This document shows, piece after piece, positions 1-7,795 of a stretch of DNA of 64,000 bases. The translations under genes and the position numbers were made by a program. A model generated the notes under the pieces. The model was not told the DNA's origin. It ran no database searches and saw only the letters and a list, made by a program, of their open reading frames with translations. Every line of letters begins with the position of its first letter. The stretch's first letter is position 1. The DNA comes from Pseudomonas lini (GTDB lineage Bacteria > Pseudomonadota > Gammaproteobacteria > Pseudomonadales > Pseudomonadaceae), in assembly GCF_030812475.1 (NCBI RefSeq), contig NZ_JAUSSR010000008.1:62001-126000 (forward strand), written 5' to 3'.

Positions 1-57
1 AAAAGCGATCACAACGCTCATGTCGTCAAAATCCCGTTTCGGTAACACGTGTCGCCA

Positions 58-120
58 ACATGTCGTCCGCGGCGACATGTTCCCAAGACGTGTCGCAAAA
101 AGCGGAAAATTGCGACACGT
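58..120. repeat. 63-bp double-palindrome element, copy 1
   Basis: Two inverted repeats in tandem: ACATGTCG (58-65) with CGACATGT (73-80), spacer 7; then ACGTGTCGCA (88-97) with TGCGACACGT (111-120), spacer 13. The two dyads are 7 bp apart. The same geometry recurs at 2300-2362. A weaker dyad, TCATGTC (128-134) with GACATGA (144-150), follows. It lies 82 bp upstream of the fic start, so an operator or a transcript structure is plausible; this is inference. Confidence 0.8.
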
Positions 121-201
121 TAAGGCCTCATGTCTACACTGGCGACATGAGTGAAGCCTCTCTCTGCTCAAAAAACATACAAAATGATCAGGAATGCATC
201 C

Positions 202-1326
202 ATGACCGAACCGCTTCTGCCATGGCAGGCCGACAGGCCCTACAACCAACTGCCGCTGCTACCGCCAGCGATCGAGCTGGAAACACGTGCAGTCCTCAAA
301 AAATGCATTGAGGCGCGCACCGCGCTGGCCGAGTTGAAACAGGCAGCAGAGCTGATTCCGAACCAAACGGTCCTGATCAATACCATTCCCCTGCTGGAAG
401 CCAAAGACAGCTCGGAAATAGAAAGTATCGTCACTACCACGGACTTACTGTTCCAGCATGCTCAAGACACTGAAAACCATGCGGACCCGGCGACCAAGGA
501 AGCATTGCGTTATCGAACAGCGCTGAACCAAGGCTTTCTATCCTTGGCCCAACGACCGTTGTCCACCAACACCGCCGTAGAAATCTGCCGCACCCTGAAA
601 GGCGTGAAACTGGATATCCGCCGCACGCCAGGCACTCAGCTCGCGAATGACCGCACCGGTGAAGTCATCTATACCCCGCCCGAAGGGGAGGAGCACTTGC
701 GCGACCTTCTCGCCAACTGGGAGCGCTTTCTTCACAACGAAACCGAGCTCGATCCCCTGGTTCGCATGGCTGTCGGGCATTATCAGTTTGAAGCGATCCA
801 TCCCTTTATCGACGGGAACGGTCGTACAGGACGGGTCCTCAACACCCTGTTTTTGATCCAGGAAGGCCTCCTGAACCTGCCGATCCTCTACCTCAGCCGC
901 TACATCATTGCCTACCGTGCCGATTACTACCGGCTACTGCTGGAAGTTACGACCAAACAAGCCTGGGAACCATGGCTGTTGTTCATGCTAAGCGCGGTAG
1001 AAGAGACCGCTCGCTGGACGACGGCCAAGATTTCGGCCATCCGTGCATTGTCCGAACACACCATGCAGTTTGTGCGTGAGCAACTGCCGAAAACCTACAC
1101 GCGCGAACTGGTGGATGTGATTTTCGAGCAGCCTTATTGCCGTATCAGCAATGTGGTCGAAAAGAAAATTGCTCAGCGTCAGGCTGCATCTCGTTACCTG
1201 AAAGATCTGGTAGAGATTGGCGTATTGGAAGAGATTCAGGTGGGCAAGGAGAAGCTTTTTATCCATCCGAAGCTGATGCAATTACTCATTCGCGACAGCA
1301 ACGAATTCAGGCATTACGTTGGTTGA
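202..1326 (+). CDS. fic: Fic family protein AMPylase, class II (N-terminal autoinhibition)
   Basis: 374 aa. The catalytic Fic motif HPFIDGNGRTGR lies at residues 200-211 (His200, Asn206, Arg208 and Arg211 in place), as in enzymes that transfer AMP from ATP to a hydroxyl side chain of a target protein. An N-terminal SSEIES at 70-75 matches the [S/T]xxxE[G/N]-type inhibitory helix of SoFic-like class II Fic proteins, although the final G/N is S here. The C-terminal third resembles a winged-helix region. The start at 202 is chosen because CAGGA precedes it by 8 bp and the family begins at MTEPLLPW; a GTG at 151 and an ATG at 184 are in frame. No antitoxin partner is needed for this class. The gene is followed by a strong terminator. 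Confidence 0.9.
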   Translation: MTEPLLPWQADRPYNQLPLLPPAIELETRAVLKKCIEARTALAELKQAAELIPNQTVLINTIPLLEAKDSSEIESIVTTTDLLFQHAQDTENHADPATKEALRYRTALNQGFLSLAQRPLSTNTAVEICRTLKGVKLDIRRTPGTQLANDRTGEVIYTPPEGEEHLRDLLANWERFLHNETELDPLVRMAVGHYQFEAIHPFIDGNGRTGRVLNTLFLIQEGLLNLPILYLSRYIIAYRADYYRLLLEVTTKQAWEPWLLFMLSAVEETARWTTAKISAIRALSEHTMQFVREQLPKTYTRELVDVIFEQPYCRISNVVEKKIAQRQAASRYLKDLVEIGVLEEIQVGKEKLFIHPKLMQLLIRDSNEFRHYVG

Positions 1327-1347
1327 GAGGTGGCTTTTGAACCTCGG

Positions 1348-1373
1348 AAAGCCCCGATCAATTCGGGGCTTTT
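1348..1373 (+). terminator. Rho-independent terminator after fic
   Basis: AAAGCCCCGA, a 4-base loop and TTCGGGGCTTT, ending in a T run, 22 bp after the fic stop. Confidence 0.85.
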
Positions 1374-1390
1374 TCATACATGCGATTCGC

Positions 1391-1683
1391 CTATGGAGCG
1401 AGGTTGCTGGCTCGGTTGTTACATGGTGCGTCGAGCACCTTCACCACATCATCGATGATCGCCTTGCTCATATCCTGCAAATAATGCGACGCCCAGGCAT
1501 GCCGGTCGGTGTCGCGAACCATGGCCGCATCGGATGCGAGCAGTTTGGCAACGTGGAGCAGATCGGAGGCGTGAGAGAGGGCTTGGATCACCGGGACACC
1601 GGCGTTGATGCGGAACAGCGGTTCGTTGGCGTGGTAAGAGAAGTGGTGAGACCGATGGTTTTCAGGTTTTGGGGGTTGGTCAT
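1391..1683 (-). pseudogene. DUF3077 family protein, frameshifted near N-terminus
   Basis: The best start is ATG at 1683, preceded by GCGGAGG at good spacing; it reads MTNPQNLKTIGLTT. The DUF3077-like body (FSYHANEPLFRINAGVP... LASDAAM... HAWASHYLQDM) lies in the next frame. The join needs one extra T near 1640 (ACCACTTCTC where ACCACTTTCTC is expected). The span is 293 nt, one short of 98 codons. DUF3077 proteins are short Pseudomonas proteins of unknown function. Either the gene is dead or a base was lost in sequencing. Confidence 0.6.
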
Positions 1684-1719
1684 TGTGCGCCTCCGCTTTT
1701 TGGACGGTGGTGGGTGATG

Positions 1720-2042
1720 ACCGGTGCAGCAAAGGTGGAAATTTTCGACGGTACTATGGCGGGCATTAGCAAAAACTCCTGAATCAAGTTAGAGCTACCA
1801 CGTTCGTTCTCAGGCGAATGGGTGGCAGCTATGCGCGGGCTGAGAAACCGGAGATACAGGAACCCGGCAGACCCGAAGGTCTCCCACGCACAGCCGCCAT
1901 TACACGGAAATGCAGGCACAAAAAAACGCCGACAATCGTGACTTGGGGCGCTTGTGCGCCTGTATCTTACTTGGGTTCTCAGGCCCGGTCGCTGAATTGG
2001 CAGCGACGGTTTTAAGATAGCTTGAGGGCGGCGGATGCGCAA
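1720..2042 (-). other. Conserved-looking leader region upstream of DUF3077, possible phage-type regulatory RNA or small ORF
   Basis: Minus-strand frames here resemble the leaders found in Pseudomonas upstream of prophage and DUF3077 genes (peptide pieces such as SHDCRRFFVPAFPCNGGCAW). Frames are open but cross one another and no ribosome site supports translation, so an RNA role similar to Ash/Icd leaders with C4-type antisense RNA is possible. The assignment rests on recognition only. Confidence 0.3.
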
Positions 2043-2178
2043 TCGTGGCCAGGTGCTGGTGTGGGTTGAAGGTTTTTGTGATTTTTATGACTCGGCAATA
2101 ATTATTGGCCAGCCATGATGTTCATAATTTGAAAGCCTGCCGATGGCCTATTTGTATTGCTGAAGGAGGCATTTAGAA

Positions 2179-2364
2179 ATGGACATTGAATTGGGTCAGT
2201 TTCAAAAGGATTTGCTGGAATCTGTATGCGAAATGAATGAGTGCCAAGCCCATCCTATCGCTGAGGTTAGGCCATTAATGCAGGAGCGATTTGATTCAAA
2301 CATGTCGTCGTCTGCGACACGTTCACATAACATGTCGCAGAAATTGAAAAAATGCGACACGTAA
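2179..2364 (+). pseudogene. Truncated NadS/HigA-type antitoxin N-terminus
   Basis: 61 codons with a strong AAGGAGG 9 bp before the ATG. Residues 6-30 (GQFQKDLLESVCEMNECQAHPIAEV, segments) resemble the start of NadS-like helix-turn-helix antitoxins, but the HTH domain is absent. After about residue 35 the frame runs into the 63-bp palindromic element (2300-2362), which supplies the end of the ORF. The C-terminus therefore reads MSSSATRSHNMSQ..KKCDT, echoing the frame that crosses copy 1. This looks like a gene interrupted by the repeat. No toxin gene is adjacent. Confidence 0.5.
2300..2362. repeat. 63-bp double-palindrome element, copy 2
   Basis: ACATGTCG (2300-2307) with CGACACGT (2315-2322), spacer 7; then ACATGTCGCA (2330-2339) with TGCGACACGT (2353-2362), spacer 13. 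Arm lengths, spacers and the 7-bp gap between dyads equal those of copy 1 at 58-120, although spacer sequences differ. Confidence 0.8.
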
Positions 2365-2417
2365 CAAAACGGACTACATCAGAAGGGGCTGAGTCCTACA
2401 GTAAAGTCGTACAACAT

Positions 2418-2740
2418 CTAGCAGGCGTTAGCTTGTGAAATAACGATCTGAGGCGTGGCCCCGGCATCGTTGAACGGCAATGTAAAAGTGGCGCGAAAGC
2501 CCAGTTTATCCAGCATGTCCATCATTGCATCGATCGTGAATTTCTCGATCTTCCCAGTGGTGAGCTCTGAAATGCGTGATTGGGTCACGTTCAACCTGGT
2601 TGCGGCCGCACTCTGGTTAAGACCAAGGGTTTGATGCAGTCAGTGATGAACACCGAAAGCTCCATCTTCAGCGCGATTTTACTGGCGACTTCTTTTCCAT
2701 GCGTGACATGGAATGGACTGTCGAAAAATTGAATGGCCAT
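2418..2740 (-). pseudogene. XRE-family antitoxin-like regulator, one-base frameshift
   Basis: The start at 2740 has AAGGAG 10 bp upstream and reads MAIQFFDSPFHVTHGKEVAS...FITDCIK. The C-terminal part in the next frame reads GLNQSAAATRLNVTQSRISE and KIEKFTIDAMMDMLDKLGF, a typical HTH_XRE domain with recognition helix TQSRISEL, ending in TAG at 2418. The two parts join only if one base is restored near 2628 (CAAACCCTTGGTC). The span of 323 nt is one short of 108 codons. A HigB-like toxin would usually lie upstream on the minus strand; 2741-2960 shows none. Confidence 0.75.
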
Positions 2741-2960
2741 GAATGTCTCACTCCTTTGAGTTATCTAAAATTTTCGATAAATGCAGGCTATTCGATTGAT
2801 CCTTTATAGGCAAACGAGTAGTGCTTGCGCGACAGCATCCATTACACCAAGTAACTAATGATGTTCCCGCCCCCATCTTTATCCCCCGCAGCCAACCTCA
2901 TACATTGAGCTCCAACACCTACCCATCACCCCGATGAGCAGGTCACTGGAGATCTTCCTC

Positions 2961-3182
2961 ATGCCTTTCGTAAGCGTACGCATCACCCGCGATGGCGTTA
3001 CCTCTGAGCAGAAAGCTCAGGTGATCGCTGAAATCACTGAAACACTGGAACGCGTGCTCAAAAAGGATCCGCACCTGACCCACATCGTGATCGAAGAAGT
3101 CGACACCGATAACTGGGGCTACGCCGGCATCACCACCACCCAATACCGCAAGCAACTGGCTGAAGGGGAGGGCAAGTCGTGA
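2961..3182 (+). CDS. Tautomerase family protein (4-oxalocrotonate tautomerase-like)
   Basis: 73 aa. It starts MPFVSVRIT, which places the catalytic proline at residue 1 after Met removal, the hallmark of 4-OT-type tautomerases; the length is usual. The start at 2961 is chosen for Pro-1 and GGAG about 9 bp upstream; an in-frame ATG at 2934 would bury the proline. Its TGA overlaps the GTG of the next gene, so the two are translationally coupled. The substrate is unknown; the neighbouring DsbA-like and SDR genes suggest a small redox or detoxification operon. Confidence 0.85.
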   Translation: MPFVSVRITRDGVTSEQKAQVIAEITETLERVLKKDPHLTHIVIEEVDTDNWGYAGITTTQYRKQLAEGEGKS

Positions 3183-3835
3183 CGCCGTCGGTCTCCATCG
3201 ATTTCATCTCCGACGTGGTGTGCCCTTGGTGCGCCTTGGGTGCAACGGCACTGGAGCAGGCGATCGAGAAGGTGGCGGGTGAAGTTTCGGTCGAGCTGAC
3301 CTACAAGCCCTTCGAGTTGAACCCGGACATGCCGGCGGAAGGCGAGAAAGCGGTCGAGCACTTGATGCGCAAATACGGGCGCACCGCCGAAGACGTCGCC
3401 GCTGGCAAGGCGATGCAGATCGAACGTGGCGCGACCATCGGTTTCACGTTCGATCTGAAGAAGCGCACTCACTTCTACAACACGTTCGATGCTCACCGGC
3501 TGATGGTGTGGGCGTTGCAGGAAGGGCGGCAGGTCGCACTCAAGAAAATCCTGTTGCGCGCTTACTTCACCGATGGCCAGAACCCGAGCGATCGCGAGAC
3601 GCTGGTTCGTCTGGCCACTGAAGCAGGACTGGATGCGGCGGCGGCTCACGAGGTGTTGGCGTCCGGAGCGTATGCCAAAGAAGTGCGTGAGCTTGAAGGG
3701 TTTTACCGCCAGCGCGGGATCAATTCGGTGCCGGCCATGATCCTCAACGGTCGTCACCTGGTGTCCGGTTCGCAGTCGGTCGAGTACTACGAACAGATGT
3801 TGAGACAAATGGCGAAGGTCCCCGCTGAAGCCTGA
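3179..3835 (+). CDS. DsbA family oxidoreductase (FrnE-like)
   Basis: 218 aa. Thioredoxin-fold DSBA domain with CPWC active site near residue 16 (DVVCPWC), the cis-proline region NSVPAMI near residue 180, and a helical insertion, as in FrnE/2-hydroxychromene-isomerase-like cytoplasmic proteins; no signal peptide. The GTG start overlaps the tautomerase stop in a GTGA arrangement. Family members are thiol oxidoreductases acting on unknown partners. Confidence 0.88.
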   Translation: MTPSVSIDFISDVVCPWCALGATALEQAIEKVAGEVSVELTYKPFELNPDMPAEGEKAVEHLMRKYGRTAEDVAAGKAMQIERGATIGFTFDLKKRTHFYNTFDAHRLMVWALQEGRQVALKKILLRAYFTDGQNPSDRETLVRLATEAGLDAAAAHEVLASGAYAKEVRELEGFYRQRGINSVPAMILNGRHLVSGSQSVEYYEQMLRQMAKVPAEA

Positions 3836-3877
3836 TTACTTACTTTTCAAATCATCATTTATTAGTAGAGGTTCATC

Positions 3878-4588
3878 ATGAGCAATTCGAAAAAAGTCAT
3901 CGTTATCACTGGCGCCTCGCAAGGTCTCGGCGCAGGCATGGTCAAGGCTTTCCGTGACCTGGACTACAAGGTCGTCGCCACTTCACGTTCGATCAAACCA
4001 TCCACCGACCCGGATATCCTCACTGTGGCGGGCGACATCGGCAACCCGGAGGTCGCCCGGCAAGTTATCCGTGAAACGATCGAACGTTTCGGCCGCATCG
4101 ACACCTTGGTTAACAACGCCGGAATCTTCGTCGCCAAACCGTTTACCGAGTACACCGCTGAAGACTACGCCAATGTGCTCTCGGTAAACCTGAATGGCTT
4201 CTTCTACATCACCCAACTTGCGATTACCGAGATGGAGAAACAAGGCAGCGGTCACGTGGTGAACATCACCACCAGCCTGGTGGACCATGCCATTGACGGC
4301 GTGCCGTCGGTACTCGCTTCGCTGACCAAAGGTGGCCTGAACGCGGCGACCAAATCCTTGGCCATCGAGTACGCCAAACGCGGGATTCGGGTGAACGCGG
4401 TTTCTCCTGGCATCATCAAGACGCCGATGCATGGTGAGGAAACTCATGAAGCGCTGGGGAATCTGCACCCGGTTGGGCATATGGGTGAGATCAGTGACAT
4501 TTCTCAGGCGGTTGTGTATCTGGACAGCGCCAATTTTGTTACCGGGGAAATTCTGCACGTTGATGGTGGGCAGAGCGCCGGTCACTAA
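3878..4588 (+). CDS. SDR family oxidoreductase lacking the catalytic Tyr
   Basis: 236 aa. Rossmann fold with TGASQGLG (12-19), a DI motif, NNAG near 84-87 and PGIIKTP near the C-terminus. In the usual YxxxK active site the Lys is kept (LTKGGLNA) but the position four before it is Ala (LASLTK), so the general-acid Tyr is missing. The Ser of the triad may be the one in ITTS. It could use different chemistry or be a binding protein. It lies 43 bp after the DsbA-like gene and ends before a strong terminator, so it probably closes that operon. Confidence 0.85.
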   Translation: MSNSKKVIVITGASQGLGAGMVKAFRDLDYKVVATSRSIKPSTDPDILTVAGDIGNPEVARQVIRETIERFGRIDTLVNNAGIFVAKPFTEYTAEDYANVLSVNLNGFFYITQLAITEMEKQGSGHVVNITTSLVDHAIDGVPSVLASLTKGGLNAATKSLAIEYAKRGIRVNAVSPGIIKTPMHGEETHEALGNLHPVGHMGEISDISQAVVYLDSANFVTGEILHVDGGQSAGH

Positions 4589-4611
4589 GGCCAGTTTTCC
4601 AAATAGCAGTT

Positions 4612-4649
4612 ACAACAAAGCCCTCGAGGAAATGCGAGGGCTTTGTTGT
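4612..4649 (+). terminator. Rho-independent terminator after the tautomerase-DsbA-SDR cluster
   Basis: Perfect 15-bp arms ACAACAAAGCCCTCG (4612-4626) and CGAGGGCTTTGTTGT (4635-4649) with an 8-base loop. Confidence 0.8.
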
Positions 4650-4849
4650 AGAGAGACAGGACTGATGAGCTTATTAGGGTGCTGCAGATGTCGAAAAAGT
4701 TGTCCTTTTTTTGCTATCACAAGCGAATACGTGGACTTAGATGAGAATCAACAGAATATTTGGAAAAAATAACCCGTGGCTGCAGTGGATCAGAACTATT
4801 GTGATGTGATGACTGGCACTTCGCCACTCATCATCTACAGGTGAATTCG

Positions 4850-5080
4850 ATGGAGCGGTATAAAAATCTCAGTGGCGATTCGAATGTAGTCGCTTATGAG
4901 CTAGGACAAGGATCAATCACTGTTCAATTCGCTACCGGTACGCATAGGACGTATCTCTATGATTCGGTTAGGCCCGGCGCGGCGATGGTCACAGAGATGC
5001 GACGTTTAGCAGTGGCGGGACGGGGGTTGAACAGCTACATCGGGCGTGTTGTGAAGGGCGGCTACTCAGGGAAACGATAA
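4850..5080 (+). CDS. Small KTSC-like domain protein
   Basis: 76 aa: MERYKNLSGDSNVVAYELG and IGRVVKGGYSGKR. The pattern (short beta strands, TYLYDSV, GRGLNSYI) resembles the KTSC domain found fused to RelA/SpoT- or tRNA synthetase-related proteins and as stand-alone genes. ATG 4850 has AGGTG 6 bp upstream; a GTG at 4841 is an alternative. Function unknown. It is flanked by terminators, so it is probably monocistronic. Confidence 0.6.
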   Translation: MERYKNLSGDSNVVAYELGQGSITVQFATGTHRTYLYDSVRPGAAMVTEMRRLAVAGRGLNSYIGRVVKGGYSGKR

Positions 5081-5137
5081 TCAGGTAGCAATATTTCCAA
5101 GGAGCTGAGCCAGAATTTCGAAACCCCAGAAACATCA

Positions 5138-5163
5138 AAGCCCTCGTATTTCTACGAGGGCTT
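5138..5163 (+). terminator. Rho-independent terminator at the left edge of the island
   Basis: AAGCCCTCGTA, loop TTTC, TACGAGGGCTT, then CGTTTTG. It lies immediately outside the left attachment repeat. Confidence 0.75.
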
Positions 5164-5167
5164 CGTT

Positions 5168-5187
5168 TTGTATGGTGCCGGCACCAG
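5168..5187. repeat. Island attachment site attL (copy of tRNA-Thr 3' end)
   Basis: TTGTATGGTGCCGGCACCAG is identical over 20 bp to 26718-26737, which covers the 3' end of tRNA-Thr plus 5 bp outside the gene. The centre GGTGCCGGCACC is a perfect palindrome. The match past the gene end argues against chance. An integrase-arm-like GTACCCC lies 65 bp inward (5252-5258). Confidence 0.85.
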
Positions 5188-5286
5188 ACGAACGGTATGT
5201 TTCGGCGGGGCTAGGTTTTTCGGGCGTCTGGAGTTCGTTGGAAAATTCGGCGTACCCCAACTAGTAACTATAAAGAAATCAGATAG

Positions 5287-5514
5287 TTATGGCGTTCGAT
5301 GGAATCGAACTTGGGATTTTTGAGATGTCAGCACGTTGTCGGTCTGCAAGTAATTCAGAGCCGCATACGAATGGTAAACCTCCTGAATTTGAACATTGTC
5401 GATCATCCCTTCCGTAGAGAATAGGCAGGAATCCGCCAGTAGCAGCCCATCGCGAAGGCTGTGCCCGACAAATAGCAGACGCTCAGCGAGCTTGCTAACA
5501 CCTGCTAAATGCAT
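5287..5514 (-). CDS. Hypothetical protein, uncertain
   Basis: 75 codons, no recognised domain, no clear ribosome site before the ATG at 5514. The composition is protein-like, but it lies at an island end where fragments are common. It may be a gene remnant. Confidence 0.25.
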   Translation of the reverse strand: MHLAGVSKLAERLLFVGHSLRDGLLLADSCLFSTEGMIDNVQIQEVYHSYAALNYLQTDNVLTSQKSQVRFHRTP

Positions 5515-5535
5515 CGGAAATGACGGGGCTCAGTC

Positions 5536-5841
5536 CTACTCTGCCTGCCAGTCTTTGACGCCGCCGCTCAAGGGGCGGACGTCCGCGAAGCCCGACGCCT
5601 GTAGTAAGTCGGCTGCCCCACATGAACGCTGACCACCAAAATTGCAGACGGTTACGATAGTCCCGCCAGGTGCAAGCTGGCTGGCATGCGACTGCAAGTG
5701 GTCGGCGGGTATGTTAATGGCACCTTCGACATGGCCTACCGCGAATTCCTCGGGTGATCGCACGTCGATGATCGTTAACATTTCCTTATGCGCCATTAAC
5801 GCCTTAAGTTCGTTGGGCTGGATGAAGGTACGCTCGCTCAT
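5536..5841 (-). CDS. Single-domain rhodanese (thiosulfate sulfurtransferase-like)
   Basis: 101 aa. DVRSPEEFAVGH near residue 26 and the active-site loop with Cys in TVCNFGGQRS near residue 65, then the closing GG.DW motif. Cytoplasmic. Members accept or transfer sulfane sulfur. Downstream gene of a leftward set (exporter, ArsR-rhodanese, rhodanese), which points to sulfide, persulfide or thiosulfate handling. Confidence 0.9.
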   Translation of the reverse strand: MSERTFIQPNELKALMAHKEMLTIIDVRSPEEFAVGHVEGAINIPADHLQSHASQLAPGGTIVTVCNFGGQRSCGAADLLQASGFADVRPLSGGVKDWQAE

Positions 5842-5892
5842 GGGAATGCTCCTGGTTTGGATTAAAGCTTTCCGCCAGAACGCGAAGCGTAG

Positions 5893-6579
5893 TTAGGCGG
5901 AGGTCGATTCGGTAGCGAGCCCAGCGGCGCGCCATTCTGGATAGCCTTCCTCCAGACGTCGAACGTTGTAGCCCTTGCCTCGCAGGCGAACGACCGCGTC
6001 GAACGACATCACGCAGTACGGGCCACGGCAGTAGGCAACGATCAGTTGCTGTTTCGGCAACTGCTCTAGGCGATATTCCAATTCGCTCAACGGCATGGAG
6101 AGGGCGCCTGGCAAATGGCCAAGGTCAAACTCATGCTCAGGCCGCACGTCGATCACCGTTACTTCCCCGCCGCGCAATTGTTCCAGCAGCTGTTCGCGAC
6201 TCAGTGCATCAAGATTGTCACGCGCTTGGAAATAGTCGGTCATTACCTGCTGTACTTCCGCACGATTGCGCTCGCCGACCCGGCCCAGGGAGCCAAGAAG
6301 CCCTATCACCGCCTCATGGCCGGCCAGTCGGTAGAAGACTTGCTTGCCTTGGCGTTCGGTTTCCACCAAGCGGGCGCGCCGCAGAATCTGTAGATGACGA
6401 GATGTATTGGCAAAGGTCAGTTGGCAGCTCTGCGAGAGTGATTCAACGCTATGTTGGCCCTGACCCAGCCGTTCGAGCAGTTCGATCCTGTGAGGATGAC
6501 CTACTGCCTGGGCAATTTCTGCCAAGCTTGCGTAGATTGCCTGCTTGGGGCTGGGCTGCGTTGGGTTCATGGATCGCAT
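5893..6579 (-). CDS. ArsR/SmtB regulator fused to a rhodanese domain
   Basis: 228 aa. Residues about 12-95 form an ArsR-type winged helix (HPHRIELLERL, LTFANTSRHLQILRRARLV); residues about 125-220 form a rhodanese domain with DVRPEHEFDLGH and an active-site loop YCRGPYC carrying two Cys. A fusion of this kind is known as a sulfur-responsive repressor: the rhodanese part can sense or load sulfur while the helix-turn-helix binds DNA. No good ribosome site is visible; ATG 6570 is an equally possible start. It lies between the exporter and the second rhodanese and probably autoregulates the set through the dyad at about 7536. Confidence 0.9.
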   Translation of the reverse strand: MRSMNPTQPSPKQAIYASLAEIAQAVGHPHRIELLERLGQGQHSVESLSQSCQLTFANTSRHLQILRRARLVETERQGKQVFYRLAGHEAVIGLLGSLGRVGERNRAEVQQVMTDYFQARDNLDALSREQLLEQLRGGEVTVIDVRPEHEFDLGHLPGALSMPLSELEYRLEQLPKQQLIVAYCRGPYCVMSFDAVVRLRGKGYNVRRLEEGYPEWRAAGLATESTSA

Positions 6580-6658
6580 CGCTCATTCAGCAGATTAATG
6601 GAATAACCCAGCGACTTTAAACCGTTGTGCTGTCGGCGCCTACCGTCAGGCTCACCTG

Positions 6659-7435
6659 CTACGCGAAGGCACGCCAGATGTAGTGCAGCCCCACGACGAT
6701 ACCGATAGCACCCAGCATGCGCCTGAGTAATTTCTCGGGTAACCAGGGTTGCAGTGCAGCTCCTGCATAAGTACCTGCGAAACCGCCTGCGCCCAGCGCA
6801 AAACCCATTGCCCAATCAGGAGAAATAGCGCTGCCGTTGGCAGCCGCTATAAGTAAATAGGTGGCAAGCCCGGCAATCGAAGTGACCAACGTTGAAGCCA
6901 GCGCCGCAGGCGCCACTTCAGCCACTCCATACCCCATGCCGACCAAAATGGGCGCTAACAACGAGCCCCCGCCGATGCCATAAATCCCACCAATCATGCC
7001 TACGATCAATGCTATGCCGAGGACAGGCGCCCGATGCTTGAGGTGTACCTCGCCAGTGCCTAAGGCGGCACTATTGCGTCCAAATACCAGCCAGATACCC
7101 AAGGGGATCAGCACCCCGGCAACCACCAGTAGGAACGCCCCAGGCCCAGTCAGCCAGTAAACCCTGACCGCTGCTCCCGCAATAGTCCCAGGGATGGTGC
7201 CGATGATGAGCAGACGTGTCAGTGACCACTGGATCTTGGCACGGCGGTTATAGCGCAACAGCCCGCCAGGTATCGCTACAAGGTTATAAAGAAGGTTAGT
7301 CGGAGTGGTCGCCGTGGTAGGAACCTGCAACACGCTCATCTGTACAGGCAGCAAAAACACAGCCCCAGAAACGCCTACTGGCGCGGTGATGGCGGCTATC
7401 AAGAATGCAAGGCATGCAGCGATCAGTAGTGTCAT
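6659..7435 (-). CDS. TSUP (TauE/SafE) family sulfur-compound exporter
   Basis: 258 aa with eight or so hydrophobic helices and the two TSUP repeats (APVGVSGAVFLLP near 18; GGIYGIGGGSLLAP near 150). Family members move sulfite, thiosulfate, sulfoacetate or similar anions across the inner membrane. First gene of the leftward cluster with two rhodanese genes, which supports a role in exporting oxidised sulfur. Confidence 0.9.
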   Translation of the reverse strand: MTLLIAACLAFLIAAITAPVGVSGAVFLLPVQMSVLQVPTTATTPTNLLYNLVAIPGGLLRYNRRAKIQWSLTRLLIIGTIPGTIAGAAVRVYWLTGPGAFLLVVAGVLIPLGIWLVFGRNSAALGTGEVHLKHRAPVLGIALIVGMIGGIYGIGGGSLLAPILVGMGYGVAEVAPAALASTLVTSIAGLATYLLIAAANGSAISPDWAMGFALGAGGFAGTYAGAALQPWLPEKLLRRMLGAIGIVVGLHYIWRAFA

Positions 7436-7529
7436 TGCGCCACCTGCCTAAAATCTTGAGAGGCCCGCCCGGTTGAAGGGATCAAGTGCCGGATTTGAAG
7501 ATAGAGAAGACGCATATTTTCACCATTCG

Positions 7530-7570
7530 AATCGATCAATCATTATTGAAACCGATTGAATGATAGCGAT
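7530..7570. promoter_or_regulatory. Putative ArsR/BigR-type operator in the 7436-7795 intergenic region
   Basis: TCAATC (7536-7541) and GATTGA (7554-7559) form a dyad with 12-bp spacing within an AT-rich stretch about 100 bp upstream of the exporter start. ArsR-family repressors bind such dyads. The rest of the 360-bp gap between the two divergent genes shows no gene. Confidence 0.45.
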
Positions 7571-7795
7571 CAAGCTGGTTTACTTTTGTAGGTTCTCTAA
7601 TTTTCAGAAATCTCAAAACTTCGCGATCTCAGTCAGATGTGGCGCTGGCTTTTGATTTGATGGGAGCGCAGAACCTTATGTTGTGGACTTCCTATCCATG
7701 CTCAGGGTACGAGCACAACGGCTTTCCTGACGTGGAGCTGGTCGGCTGGTTGACCTATTTTTCACCAGCCCAGCAAGCGATTTGAAGAGGTGTGT

